From NCBI GenBank assembly GCA_046153505.1, contig JBJXDT010000024.1, positions 1 through 45,473 of the forward strand: 45,473 nt of DNA. Direction: 5' to 3'. The position numbers and the translations under genes were made by a program. Position 1 is the first letter of the stretch. Every line of letters starts with the position of its first letter. Under the pieces are notes generated by a model that had not been told where the DNA came from, made no database searches, and saw only the letters and a program-made list of their open reading frames with translations. This DNA is from JBJXDT01 sp046153505 (GTDB lineage Bacteria; Pseudomonadota; Gammaproteobacteria; Burkholderiales; Methylophilaceae). This document shows positions 17,126 through 25,807 of the stretch, piece after piece.

Positions 17126-17518
17126 TTAAGGGGCGGGTTTAAATAACAATCCAACTTTGTCCACTTTTGCTTGTTTGAGCAAATCCATCACACCAATTAC
17201 TTTGCCATATTCGGTTTTTTCATCTGCCGCCACAACAACGGCGCGCGGCGATTTCTGCAGTTGTTTTTTAATTTCAAAAAGTAACTCATCATGAGGCAAT
17301 TTTTTACCTTCAATTTCCGCCATGCCGTCTTTGCGAACTGTCACCACAATTGGCGAACCTGTTTGCTTAAGAGCTTGACCCACTTTTGGAAGTTCCACCA
17401 AACCTGGATTTGTCATGGGTGCTGTGACCATAAAAATCACCAACAACACCAAAGTGACATCAATATAGGGCACCACATTGATTTGGTTCATCATGCGGCG
17501 TTTACGCGTTCTAGCCAT
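17126..17518 (-). CDS. tolR: proton-motive-force component TolR
   Basis: ExbD/TolR family. 130 residues with a basic N-terminus, one membrane segment (about 16-37) carrying the proton-pathway D20 (VVPYIDVTLVLLVIFMV), and a periplasmic domain. It works with TolQ to energise TolA. It is 11 bp downstream of tolQ. Confidence 0.97.
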   Translation of the reverse strand: MARTRKRRMMNQINVVPYIDVTLVLLVIFMVTAPMTNPGLVELPKVGQALKQTGSPIVVTVRKDGMAEIEGKKLPHDELLFEIKKQLQKSPRAVVVAADEKTEYGKVIGVMDLLKQAKVDKVGLLFKPAP

Positions 17519-17529
17519 GTTGAACCTCC

Positions 17530-18216
17530 TTAAGATTTACGTTGTAGAATATTGGTGAACTCTTCCATAAAGCTTTCGTAACGAACGGATAGCCTATCTA
17601 CTTTTGATGCAAAACGGTTGTAAGCAATCACCGCTGGAATCGCCGCGAACAAACCAATCGCGGTAGCTACAAGCGCTTCTGCAATGCCTGGGGCAACTTG
17701 GCTAAGCGTGGCTTGTGCAACGCTAGAAAGGCCACGAAAGGCATTCATAATGCCCCACACTGTGCCGAAAAGGCCAATATACGGGCTTACCGAACCAACT
17801 GATGCTAAAAATGGTAAGTGAGCATCTAACCCATCCAACTCACGATTGTAAGTTGCTCGCATGGCGCGGCGCGCGCCTTCCATGACATCCGAAACGTCCA
17901 TTTTTGATTCGAGATGTGCTTGTTGTTTGTGGCGTATAAACTCTTTAAAGCCCGCCTCGAATATTGCAGCCATGCCTTGTGGCTTGCGTCTGCCTGCACC
18001 TAACCCATCGTATAGTTTATTTAAATCTCCGCCGGACCAGAATGCGCTTTCGAAATTTTCAGCGTCGGATTCAGCATTTTTAATGGTAAACACTTTAATA
18101 AAAATAAACCACCATGAAAAAAGCGAGGTGATAAGCAAAACCGCCATCACCAGTTGTACTGGCAAGCTTGCACCAGAAATTAGGGTAAACAAAGACATAT
18201 CGTTTGCGACACTCAT
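17530..18216 (-). CDS. tolQ: proton-motive-force component TolQ
   Basis: MotA/TolQ/ExbB family. 228 residues with three membrane segments: about 17-38, about 133-156 (SVGSVSPYIGLFGTVWGIM) and about 170-195 (IAEALVATAIGLFAAIPAV). It is 12 bp downstream of ybgC in the tol-pal operon. Confidence 0.97.
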   Translation of the reverse strand: MSVANDMSLFTLISGASLPVQLVMAVLLITSLFSWWFIFIKVFTIKNAESDAENFESAFWSGGDLNKLYDGLGAGRRKPQGMAAIFEAGFKEFIRHKQQAHLESKMDVSDVMEGARRAMRATYNRELDGLDAHLPFLASVGSVSPYIGLFGTVWGIMNAFRGLSSVAQATLSQVAPGIAEALVATAIGLFAAIPAVIAYNRFASKVDRLSVRYESFMEEFTNILQRKS

Positions 18217-18228
18217 AATTGCTCCATT

Positions 18229-18627
18229 TTAAATTACTATCTTTTGTAAAATAGGCGCAGGAATTGCGACAGGCCTGAAAGTTTGCGGATTGACGCAAGC
18301 AACTTTTACAAGCCCCTGCACCAATATTGTTGAATCTGACGTGATGGTTTGTGCGACCTCAAAGCTTCCGCGGCCAAGTTTCACAACCTCACTTGTAATT
18401 GTAAGTAAGTCATTAAACTTCGCGGGCTTTTTAAAGTCAAGTTTTGCGCTACATACGACGAACACCACGCTCAATTCATCTCTGATATAGGTTTGCTCAA
18501 AATCCAAATGACGCAACCACTCAGTTCGAGCGCGCTCCATGAAGTTAAGATAATTACTGTGGTACACCACACCACCAGCGTCTGTGTCTTCGTAATAAAT
18601 ACGAACTTGCCAAGTAAATTGACTCAC
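18229..18627 (-). CDS. ybgC: acyl-CoA thioesterase YbgC
   Basis: Hotdog-fold thioesterase of the Tol-Pal cluster with the signature YYEDTDAGGVVYHSNYL, whose Asp is catalytic. It is linked to phospholipid homeostasis. The start GTG at 18625-18627 overlaps the ruvB stop as GTGA and gives 132 residues; a TTG at 18636 would add three. E. coli YbgC has a similar short lead before the WxVRVYYEDTDAGG motif. It joins ruvB to tolQ in one run. Confidence 0.92.
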   Translation of the reverse strand: MSQFTWQVRIYYEDTDAGGVVYHSNYLNFMERARTEWLRHLDFEQTYIRDELSVVFVVCSAKLDFKKPAKFNDLLTITSEVVKLGRGSFEVAQTITSDSTILVQGLVKVACVNPQTFRPVAIPAPILQKIVI

Positions 18628-19661
18628 TGCTGCCAAATTTCACCCGTCATTAAAGTTTTAGGTGGCTGCAACCCAAAATGCTGATATGCCAAACTGGTTG
18701 CCACACGACCACGTGGCGTGCGCATTAAATAGCCTTGCTGAATTAGGTAGGGTTCCAGCACATCTTCAATCGTATCGCGCTCCTCGCCAATCGCCGCCGA
18801 CAAGTTATCCAAACCTACAGGGCCGCCACCGAATTTTTCCAACACAGCTTGCAGCAATTTTCGATCCATCACATCAAAACCTAAATTATCCACATCTAAC
18901 ATTTTAAGCGCTGCATCTGCAATTTCTGCACTGACGTTGCCGTCTGATTTTACCTGCGCGAAATCGCGAACGCGGCGTAACAAGCGATTTGCGATGCGTG
19001 GTGTACCACGTGAGCGCTTGGCGATTTCGATTGCGCCTGATTGCGTCATTTTCACATCCAGCAAATTAGCGCTTCTATGCACTATACGGCCTAGCTCATC
19101 TGCGGAATAAAACTCTAGCCTCGACACAATACCAAAACGGTCACGCAAAGGGTTGGTAAGCATGCCTGCACGTGTAGTAGCACCAACCAAGGTAAAAGGC
19201 GCCAAATCAAGCCTTACACTTCTTGCGGCTGGGCCTTCGCCAATCATAATGTCTAGGCGATAATCTTCCATTGCAGGATATAAAATTTCCTCGACCACTG
19301 GCGAAAGACGATGTATCTCATCAATAAATAACACATCATTGGGTTCTAGATTGGTAAGAAGCGCCGCTAAATCGCCTGCGCGCTCTAATACAGGGCCTGA
19401 AGTTTGGCGCAGATTTACACCCATTTCACGCGCAATAATATGCGCCAATGTTGTTTTACCCAAGCCAGGCGGGCCGAATAACAGCACATGGTCTAGGGCT
19501 TCAGAACGTCCTCGCGCTGCATTGATGAAAATCTCTAGCTGGCCTCTGGCTTTCTCTTGTCCCACATACTCGTCTAACACTTTGGGTCGCAACGCGCGCT
19601 CTATCACCTCTTCTTGAGGGTTCTCCTGCGCAGGGGCGATAAGACGATCTGTTTCAATCAT
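18624..19661 (-). CDS. ruvB: Holliday junction branch-migration ATPase RuvB
   Basis: AAA+ motor of RuvAB. 345 residues: Walker A GPPGLGKTTLA (about 63-73), Walker B FIDEIHRL (about 112-119), sensor and C-terminal winged-helix domains (TPRGRVATSLAYQHFG). It is normally directly downstream of ruvA; here about 6.1 kb with four genes lies between them, on the same strand. It starts 34 bp after the GGDEF/EAL gene. Confidence 0.98.
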   Translation of the reverse strand: MIETDRLIAPAQENPQEEVIERALRPKVLDEYVGQEKARGQLEIFINAARGRSEALDHVLLFGPPGLGKTTLAHIIAREMGVNLRQTSGPVLERAGDLAALLTNLEPNDVLFIDEIHRLSPVVEEILYPAMEDYRLDIMIGEGPAARSVRLDLAPFTLVGATTRAGMLTNPLRDRFGIVSRLEFYSADELGRIVHRSANLLDVKMTQSGAIEIAKRSRGTPRIANRLLRRVRDFAQVKSDGNVSAEIADAALKMLDVDNLGFDVMDRKLLQAVLEKFGGGPVGLDNLSAAIGEERDTIEDVLEPYLIQQGYLMRTPRGRVATSLAYQHFGLQPPKTLMTGEIWQQ

Positions 19662-19695
19662 GTTTGTATTTTAATACAGCTGTTTGCAATCGCTA

Positions 19696-21810
19696 TTATG
19701 AGTTTAATAGTGAAAAATTCTCAATCATTTTTTTCAAAACGATAGGCTCGCCAAGATAATGGCCTTGTCCATAGTGTACGCCTATCGATTGCAGCTCTCT
19801 TAAAATTTCTTTATTTTCAACAAATTCAGCCACTGTTTCAATATTCATGGCCTCAGCCACGCTATGAATTGAACGTACCATCGCATGATCAATTTTATTT
19901 TCGTGCATTTCTCTGACGAATGTGCCGTCAATTTTTAAATAATCCACTTCAAAATTCTTCAGATACATAAATGAGGACATGCCGCTACCAAAGTCATCCA
20001 ATGCGAATTTGCAGCCAATTGCTCTGAGCGTGGAAAAAAGATTAATCGTGTTTTTAAGATTCACGATTGCCGCCGTTTCTGTGATTTCAAAACAAATGCG
20101 TTGTGGCGGTATAGCGTATATAGCAAACTGCTCACGTATATAACCTAATAAACTTTTATCGCCAAGCGATGTACCAGACAAATTAATTGAAAAAATATAG
20201 TCACATTGCTCACTGCTGATATCAAGCAACTTTCGGTAAGATGCAAATGTATTTTTAATGACCCAGCGATCGATATTGGGCATGAGGTGATACCGCTCAG
20301 CAGAGGGAATAAAGCTTGTAGGCAAAGTAATTTCCCCTTCTGGGCTTACTTTTCTAATCAGAATTTCATAGTGACTTTTCTGTGACACTGTTGCCAAAAG
20401 TGGCACAATCGGCTGGCAATATAAAACAAATAGGTCATCATCTATCTCATCTGTAATGTCTGAAACCGCCTCCACTGCTGTCTGACGTTGTGTAATTTCC
20501 ACATCACCATGGTTGTATAAAAAGCTTTGGTTGCGACCCGCTTTTTTAGCTGAATAACAAGAGGCATCTGCAGCATGCATGATTTCACTAATATTTGCAA
20601 AACTTGCATTAATAATTACAATACCGATGCTCACACCAATATTAAAAACTTTGTCCTCATGGGCAAAGCGGTAGTCACGTACCAGTTTAAGCAATTTATT
20701 AGTGATTTGATTGGCATCCACTAAACTGCAATTTTCCAAAAGCAAGCCAAACTCATCTCCGCCAATACGGGCGAGCGTATCTCTATCGCGCATTTTATTC
20801 GCGAACAGAGCACTAATTTGTCTCAATAACTCATCGCCAGCATTATGCCCACAAGTGTCATTTACCAATTTAAATTGGTCCAAATCCATATAACAAAATA
20901 CGTGTTGTACTTTGTTTTCATGCGCTGCTTTTAAAGCACGCTCCAATCTGACCTCAAACTCGCGTCGATTAATTAATCCCGTTAAATCATCATGTTGCGT
21001 TTGATAACGTAGCAACACCGTTGCCTCATGTACTTTGTCTTGCATATGTTCGTAAGCATTTTTTAGACTTAGCGACATCGAATTAAATCCTTTTTGTAGA
21101 ACCTGTAACTCACCGCTAGAGTTTTCCTTAATCGTCTGAGAAAAAACACCTTCGCCCACTTTATTCACCGCATTGGCAATTTCTTGTATTGGCTTAGTAA
21201 TATCGCGCCCAATCATCCATGCAATCAAAGCGCTCAAAAGCAAGCCAAATAAACCTATGAGCAGAATTTTTACTACCAAGCCTTGCTTCAAATTTTGTAA
21301 AGTTTGGTTGCTTAAATCGACGTAAACATGGCCAATTTCCATCTGTGTGTTATTTTCTTTTGCAGTGGCATTAACTTCCCCCACCGTTGAGAAATCATCT
21401 ATTTCCACCAAATTTCTGTAAATAGGGGATACAAAAATCATGTCATCATCCCAAATCAACTCCTGAGCCTTGCTAGTATTGATTTTTGCTATTAATTCAG
21501 GTGCAATCGGACGCCCACTAATTGCTAATACTTTTCCTTCTTTATCCGTTATTAGCACAGTTTTAAGCTCTAATTCATGATTAAGCGCCTGTTGAGCTAA
21601 TTTTTGGAGGATGAGTACATTGCCAGATATCACTCCATATTCTGCTGCAGGCGCTAACTGTGAGGCAATAATGCGCCCGCGATCATGTAAGGAATCATTT
21701 AATACTGCGAATACTTTAAATATTGCGTAGCCTGCCAATATCATGGCAAACAGCACAGCTGGCATCGTTCCTAACAGAATCACTCTAGATTTAATTCCTA
21801 AGTTTTTCAT
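19696..21810 (-). CDS. membrane GGDEF-EAL protein with periplasmic sensor and HAMP
   Basis: Predicted c-di-GMP enzyme of 704 residues. Membrane segments at about 11-36 and 181-201 flank a periplasmic sensor domain that looks like the BarA/GacS-type input (QLAPAAEYGVISGN, LITDKEGKVLA). HAMP follows at about 202-255. The GGDEF domain (about 270-430) has an intact GGDEF at 350-354 and the inhibitory I-site RDRD at 341-344. The EAL domain (about 455-700) has EIL at 482-484 in place of EAL, and retains N543, E575, D605-D606, K626, E662 and Q682, so phosphodiesterase activity is plausible. It overlaps the upstream binding-protein gene by 4 bp (ATGA). Confidence 0.93.
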   Translation of the reverse strand: MKNLGIKSRVILLGTMPAVLFAMILAGYAIFKVFAVLNDSLHDRGRIIASQLAPAAEYGVISGNVLILQKLAQQALNHELELKTVLITDKEGKVLAISGRPIAPELIAKINTSKAQELIWDDDMIFVSPIYRNLVEIDDFSTVGEVNATAKENNTQMEIGHVYVDLSNQTLQNLKQGLVVKILLIGLFGLLLSALIAWMIGRDITKPIQEIANAVNKVGEGVFSQTIKENSSGELQVLQKGFNSMSLSLKNAYEHMQDKVHEATVLLRYQTQHDDLTGLINRREFEVRLERALKAAHENKVQHVFCYMDLDQFKLVNDTCGHNAGDELLRQISALFANKMRDRDTLARIGGDEFGLLLENCSLVDANQITNKLLKLVRDYRFAHEDKVFNIGVSIGIVIINASFANISEIMHAADASCYSAKKAGRNQSFLYNHGDVEITQRQTAVEAVSDITDEIDDDLFVLYCQPIVPLLATVSQKSHYEILIRKVSPEGEITLPTSFIPSAERYHLMPNIDRWVIKNTFASYRKLLDISSEQCDYIFSINLSGTSLGDKSLLGYIREQFAIYAIPPQRICFEITETAAIVNLKNTINLFSTLRAIGCKFALDDFGSGMSSFMYLKNFEVDYLKIDGTFVREMHENKIDHAMVRSIHSVAEAMNIETVAEFVENKEILRELQSIGVHYGQGHYLGEPIVLKKMIENFSLLNS

Positions 21811-22793
21811 TTGAAGTGTGTTTCCTCATGTTCATCATGCTCTATTGCTTCAAGTTTTAACATCGCGCTGTAAATCGCTTCGTCATCGGTCAAGGCAATA
21901 TTAAGTGAGCGAGCTACCTGGCGATTCACGAGTATAGAGAAGTATTTAGGCGCCTGCGGCGGCGGGAGTATTGTAGGTGCTTGCTGTGAAGAAACCGCAA
22001 TTTCTGCGGCTTGCTTGGCCAATTGCTTGTTACTGCTATAAACCGCAGCCAAAGCGCCAGCACGTACATAGGACTGAGAATAGCCAATCACTGGTTTTTG
22101 GTGTCGATAGCTAGTTAATAATATTGGCTCTGCCGTTTCGCGGTTGTAAATTTGCGGATCAGGAATTGCCAAAAGTGCGTCATTAGCATCCAATGATTTA
22201 ATCAATTTAGGAATAAGTTCAGATTCAACACTTACATTTTCCACATCTAAACTTAAACCCACCTCTGAAGCCTCTTCGGTAAGATACTCTGTATATTTAG
22301 CCGAAGTTTTACCCAATAGAACACCCAATTTTTTCGAATCCGGCAAGATTGTCTTAATCAAAGATAATTGCCTCCAATATGGCTGATCTAAAACTATCGC
22401 ACTAAAATTTCCCAAATCACGTCGGCTCTTGCTAAGCAGGGCATTAAAACTCGGCATAGGCGTAAATACACCTAAAACAGGGGTAGAAATTTTTAATTTG
22501 CTAGCCTCTTCTAGCGCCTTAACGCCTAGCGCAATAACCAATTCACTATTTTCAGCAACTACAAGTTTTTCGCTACTTTTTAACTCAATGACTTTAACTT
22601 TTAAAGTGTTATTTTTTGTCATTGCAAGCTCTTCTTTTAAATTATCTATAAATTCGAGATTGGCTGAGGTAGATGAACTAATAACGACAGTAATACCCGT
22701 GTAAGCTTGCGCACCAAATGGCAAAAGCAATACCAGCATCAGCGCAAATTGCACCATTGCATTTAAAAAACTGCTTTTACTTTTCGGAATCAT
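21807..22793 (-). CDS. periplasmic substrate-binding protein (ABC_sub_bind-like), orphan
   Basis: 328 residues with an N-terminal signal peptide (hydrophobic core FALMLVLLLPFGAQA). The fold resembles type-I periplasmic binding proteins of the ABC_sub_bind family: ELVIALGVKALEEA, PVLGVFTP, KKLGVLLGKTS, LLAIPDPQIYN and QKPVIGYSQSYVRAGALAAVYSS. No permease or ATPase gene is nearby, so a signalling or capture role is more likely than ABC transport. The ATG at 22791-22793 was preferred over an adjacent in-frame TTG at 22796. It is coupled to the downstream GGDEF/EAL gene and follows the TonB receptor gene closely (about 25 bp). The C-terminus is unusually rich in His and Glu (EHDEHEETHFK). The ligand is unknown. 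Confidence 0.85.
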   Translation of the reverse strand: MIPKSKSSFLNAMVQFALMLVLLLPFGAQAYTGITVVISSSTSANLEFIDNLKEELAMTKNNTLKVKVIELKSSEKLVVAENSELVIALGVKALEEASKLKISTPVLGVFTPMPSFNALLSKSRRDLGNFSAIVLDQPYWRQLSLIKTILPDSKKLGVLLGKTSAKYTEYLTEEASEVGLSLDVENVSVESELIPKLIKSLDANDALLAIPDPQIYNRETAEPILLTSYRHQKPVIGYSQSYVRAGALAAVYSSNKQLAKQAAEIAVSSQQAPTILPPPQAPKYFSILVNRQVARSLNIALTDDEAIYSAMLKLEAIEHDEHEETHFK

Positions 22794-22818
22794 CAAATAT
22801 TTCTAATTTTTAAAGCGC

Positions 22819-24885
22819 TTAAAAATCCAAACTCAGATTAACGCGCGCCAAACGTTTTGCAACGTTGTACCTCGCAAACTCTTGATAATCATTATCAAAT
22901 AAGTTTTCGACGACCACGGAAATCTCTCCGTTTTTAGTCCCAATATTGAATTTACGTGCCAATCTAAGGTCTGCTCTTCTAATTAAGGCGACAGGCTGAC
23001 CGTCACCAAGGGCTTCAACCTTACTAGTTTGATAATAGGCAAAGCTGCCATCCCAGTCGTCAGTAAATTGATGTGTGATTAACGCACTCACTGTGTTACC
23101 AGGAGCAGAGTTTTCCAAATCTTTTTTAAGTGGCGTCGTAAAGCCTGTTGGTAATGCTTGTCTTATATTTTCTCCAGCATAATTAAATAATATATTTGTG
23201 TTAGAAGTTATTTGTAATTTGGCTTGCATCTCAAAACCATCCGCCGTCGCACTTCCTATATTCACTCCATTACTAAAACCTAAAGGTGGGGTAATCACCC
23301 TAGAAAAACCAGGCGGAGGAACAACACCAGCTGGCACAGGCATAAGACGAATTGTATTAAAAATACTATCGTGGTAAAGCCTAGCATCAAAGCTTAATCG
23401 ACCAATTTGGGCCAAGTAGGCAATCTCGCGTGAAATAATTTTTTCAGGATCTAAGTGACCTTTATCTGCAGCATACTGAAATAAAACTGGTCGAGAATTA
23501 ACAGGGGCATTGGGAACTGTAGGAAGTATCAAAAATCTGTTAAATTTTTCTTCTAAGTAATTTGGGGTGCGAAGTGCACTAGAAATGCCTAAGCGAATTG
23601 TATGCTGTGGAGTAAGCATAAAATTGAGGCTACCGCGAGGTGAGAGGTCTGTCCCTGTAAAATCATTATGCTCAACCATTGCGCCTGCATTCACTACCAA
23701 TCGTTCGTTTGCTTGCCATTCAACATGCCCAAATAAACGTTGTAAGTTAAAATAATCTGTTTCCCCTGTTCCAAGGTAGTGCGGGGCATACATACCATCT
23801 TGACGCACACTACCACCCCATACAAAGCGCAATTTTTTGCCCAAAGTAAAATTGTGCTGAGCCTCAATATCATATCGCTCGGTTTCAACTGGATTTAGTA
23901 CTGTAATCGTGTCATTTAACAGAAAAGATCCAAAAGCCCCTAATAACGGTCGCAAATTCACTGAAGTGGTTTTGTCATCAGAACGATCAAATGAATGATA
24001 AGCTTGCAAGGAAAAGTCGCTATCATCGTTGATGTTATGACGCCAACGAATTAGCTCATAATGATTATTAATGTCTTTTTCGCGTGGCAAAAACAATAGT
24101 TTATCTTTAGTAATTTCGCCCTCTTCGCGGTCGCCATCAGCTATACCGAACTCCAACTCCAGACTATTTTTATCATCAATCCGAAAATCGCCCTGCGCAT
24201 TCAAAAACCGTGTGCGTTTAAAATCGTTTCGATTATCAAAGCCATTATCATCTCTATGCCCAACTGTCACACGGTAATTCAACTCATTTAGCTTACCTGC
24301 GTGCCGATAAAGCCCCTCATTTCGGCCATTGCCATGCGTCGCAATTACGCTGTTGCTTGGCGCCTCTTGTGGGTGCTGGGTAATGATGTTAATCACGCCA
24401 AAAAATGAATTTGCGCCATAACTTGCGGCATTCGGGCCACGTGTGACTTCGATGCGCTCAATATCTGCAATCGCGATAGGCAACTCGCTCCATTTCACGC
24501 CGCCATACAAAGGACTATATACGGAACGGCCGTTAATCATAACCTGCATAGATCCAGAATAGGCGCTGGTCATGCCGTGATAACTCACAGCATAATCTGT
24601 GCTTTGAATAAAGCCCGCATTGGCGGCCACATACATGCCTGGAACTAAGCGAAAGATTTCAGGCAAATCTACGATGCCTGAAGCACGAATCGTTGCTCGG
24701 TCGATAATCGTTACTGCTGAAGGCGCATCGGACAATGGCTGGGAAAGGCGTGATATGGTGAGCACTTTCGGCACATCACCAATATAATCCTCCTCTGAAA
24801 CAGCCTGCGGAATTTCTTCCTCCGCAATGGCAATCTGTATATACACACTTAAAAAAAGCAATAAGACAATTCTTTTGTAAGTCAT
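22819..24885 (-). CDS. TonB-dependent receptor
   Basis: Outer-membrane 22-strand barrel receptor of 688 residues. The signal peptide ends near residue 21 (QIAIA). The plug domain covers about 40-165 with VLTISRLSQPLSDAPSAVTIIDR-type start, IERIEVTRGPNAASYGANSFFGVINIIT and NGRSVYSPLYGG. The barrel ends in VVENLFDNDYQEFARY and a terminal Phe, as expected for assembly. No clear TonB box or extra N-terminal signalling domain is seen. The ligand is unknown; no siderophore, cobalamin or metal regulator lies next to it. It is the first of three genes with the binding protein and GGDEF/EAL protein. Confidence 0.92.
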   Translation of the reverse strand: MTYKRIVLLLFLSVYIQIAIAEEEIPQAVSEEDYIGDVPKVLTISRLSQPLSDAPSAVTIIDRATIRASGIVDLPEIFRLVPGMYVAANAGFIQSTDYAVSYHGMTSAYSGSMQVMINGRSVYSPLYGGVKWSELPIAIADIERIEVTRGPNAASYGANSFFGVINIITQHPQEAPSNSVIATHGNGRNEGLYRHAGKLNELNYRVTVGHRDDNGFDNRNDFKRTRFLNAQGDFRIDDKNSLELEFGIADGDREEGEITKDKLLFLPREKDINNHYELIRWRHNINDDSDFSLQAYHSFDRSDDKTTSVNLRPLLGAFGSFLLNDTITVLNPVETERYDIEAQHNFTLGKKLRFVWGGSVRQDGMYAPHYLGTGETDYFNLQRLFGHVEWQANERLVVNAGAMVEHNDFTGTDLSPRGSLNFMLTPQHTIRLGISSALRTPNYLEEKFNRFLILPTVPNAPVNSRPVLFQYAADKGHLDPEKIISREIAYLAQIGRLSFDARLYHDSIFNTIRLMPVPAGVVPPPGFSRVITPPLGFSNGVNIGSATADGFEMQAKLQITSNTNILFNYAGENIRQALPTGFTTPLKKDLENSAPGNTVSALITHQFTDDWDGSFAYYQTSKVEALGDGQPVALIRRADLRLARKFNIGTKNGEISVVVENLFDNDYQEFARYNVAKRLARVNLSLDF

Positions 24886-24913
24886 GTGAAATTACCCCGA
24901 ATAAATTTCAACC

Positions 24914-25798
24914 TCAAAGTACTTTTGCTTTTATTTTTGCCCAGTATTTGCGCACTAATAATAAAATCGGCACGCCAATTAACAGCCACGGTAGGGCGCT
25001 CATGACAAACGTAATGACTGCGGCAAAACTTTCCATCATTACGCGACCAGCGTCTTTTAGTGCGCGTGCCACTGGCGCAAAAAAGCCTTGTTCGGTAATA
25101 CCTTGTGCAGCCGAAAAATCAATATTCACAGCCACTAGATCTGTTTCTTGGGCCAAAACTTTACGCATGCTGCTAATGCTATCTAGCTCGCTTTGTGTAT
25201 TAGCAAGCTCATGTTCAACATCGATTAAATCTTTGAATTTGGCACTTTTGTCAGTGAGCATTAAACGTAATCTGTCACGCAGTTCTGTTAAATTTTTGAT
25301 GCGTGCATCGGTGTCAACTACTTGATTCGTCTTATCTTCACTGTCACGGCTATGAGAAAGAATCTCGCCATTTTTAGCAAGCCCATCTAAAAATATCGCC
25401 ACATTTCTTGGCGGAATACGCACACTAATACTTGCTGATGGCGGACTGTAAGGCGTTTCTTTATTGTAATTCGCACTCAACAACTGGCAGTTTAGTAATT
25501 CGCAATGCTTGACCGCCGCATCAAAGCTTGCTTGCATTTCATCAGCCTTTGTTTCTATCGCCAAATGATGTCGCAACGCAATGTATTTTTTAGCCTCTTC
25601 CCTCACTACGCCAGCTTTAGGCTCGCTAATCTGTGTAAGACTTTGCTCTGCGCCACCTTCGCTACGCAAAGCCATTTTACCTTCTGGCATTGCCATATCA
25701 GCTGACGATGGTGCAGGCGCGGCAGATGATGCGTTCGTGCCTTGTTTGCCACAGGCTACGAGCGCAAAAAACAGCAACAATAGTCCTAGTTTTTTCAT
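24914..25798 (-). CDS. DUF4349 lipoprotein with C-terminal membrane helix
   Basis: 294 residues. The lipobox is ALVAC with C16. A low-complexity Ala/Ser/Met linker leads to a DUF4349 domain: SISVRIPPRNVAIFLDGLAKNGEI, then a predicted coiled coil at about 165-215 (DARIKNLTELRDRLR, IDVEHELANTQSELDS). A hydrophobic helix at about 260-283 is followed by a basic tail, so the protein may be tethered at both ends. The function of DUF4349 is unknown. It starts 9 bp after ruvA with AGGAG before the ATG, and ends 28 bp before the TonB receptor start. Confidence 0.85.
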   Translation of the reverse strand: MKKLGLLLLFFALVACGKQGTNASSAAPAPSSADMAMPEGKMALRSEGGAEQSLTQISEPKAGVVREEAKKYIALRHHLAIETKADEMQASFDAAVKHCELLNCQLLSANYNKETPYSPPSASISVRIPPRNVAIFLDGLAKNGEILSHSRDSEDKTNQVVDTDARIKNLTELRDRLRLMLTDKSAKFKDLIDVEHELANTQSELDSISSMRKVLAQETDLVAVNIDFSAAQGITEQGFFAPVARALKDAGRVMMESFAAVITFVMSALPWLLIGVPILLLVRKYWAKIKAKVL

Positions 25799-25807
25799 GG
25801 CTAACTC

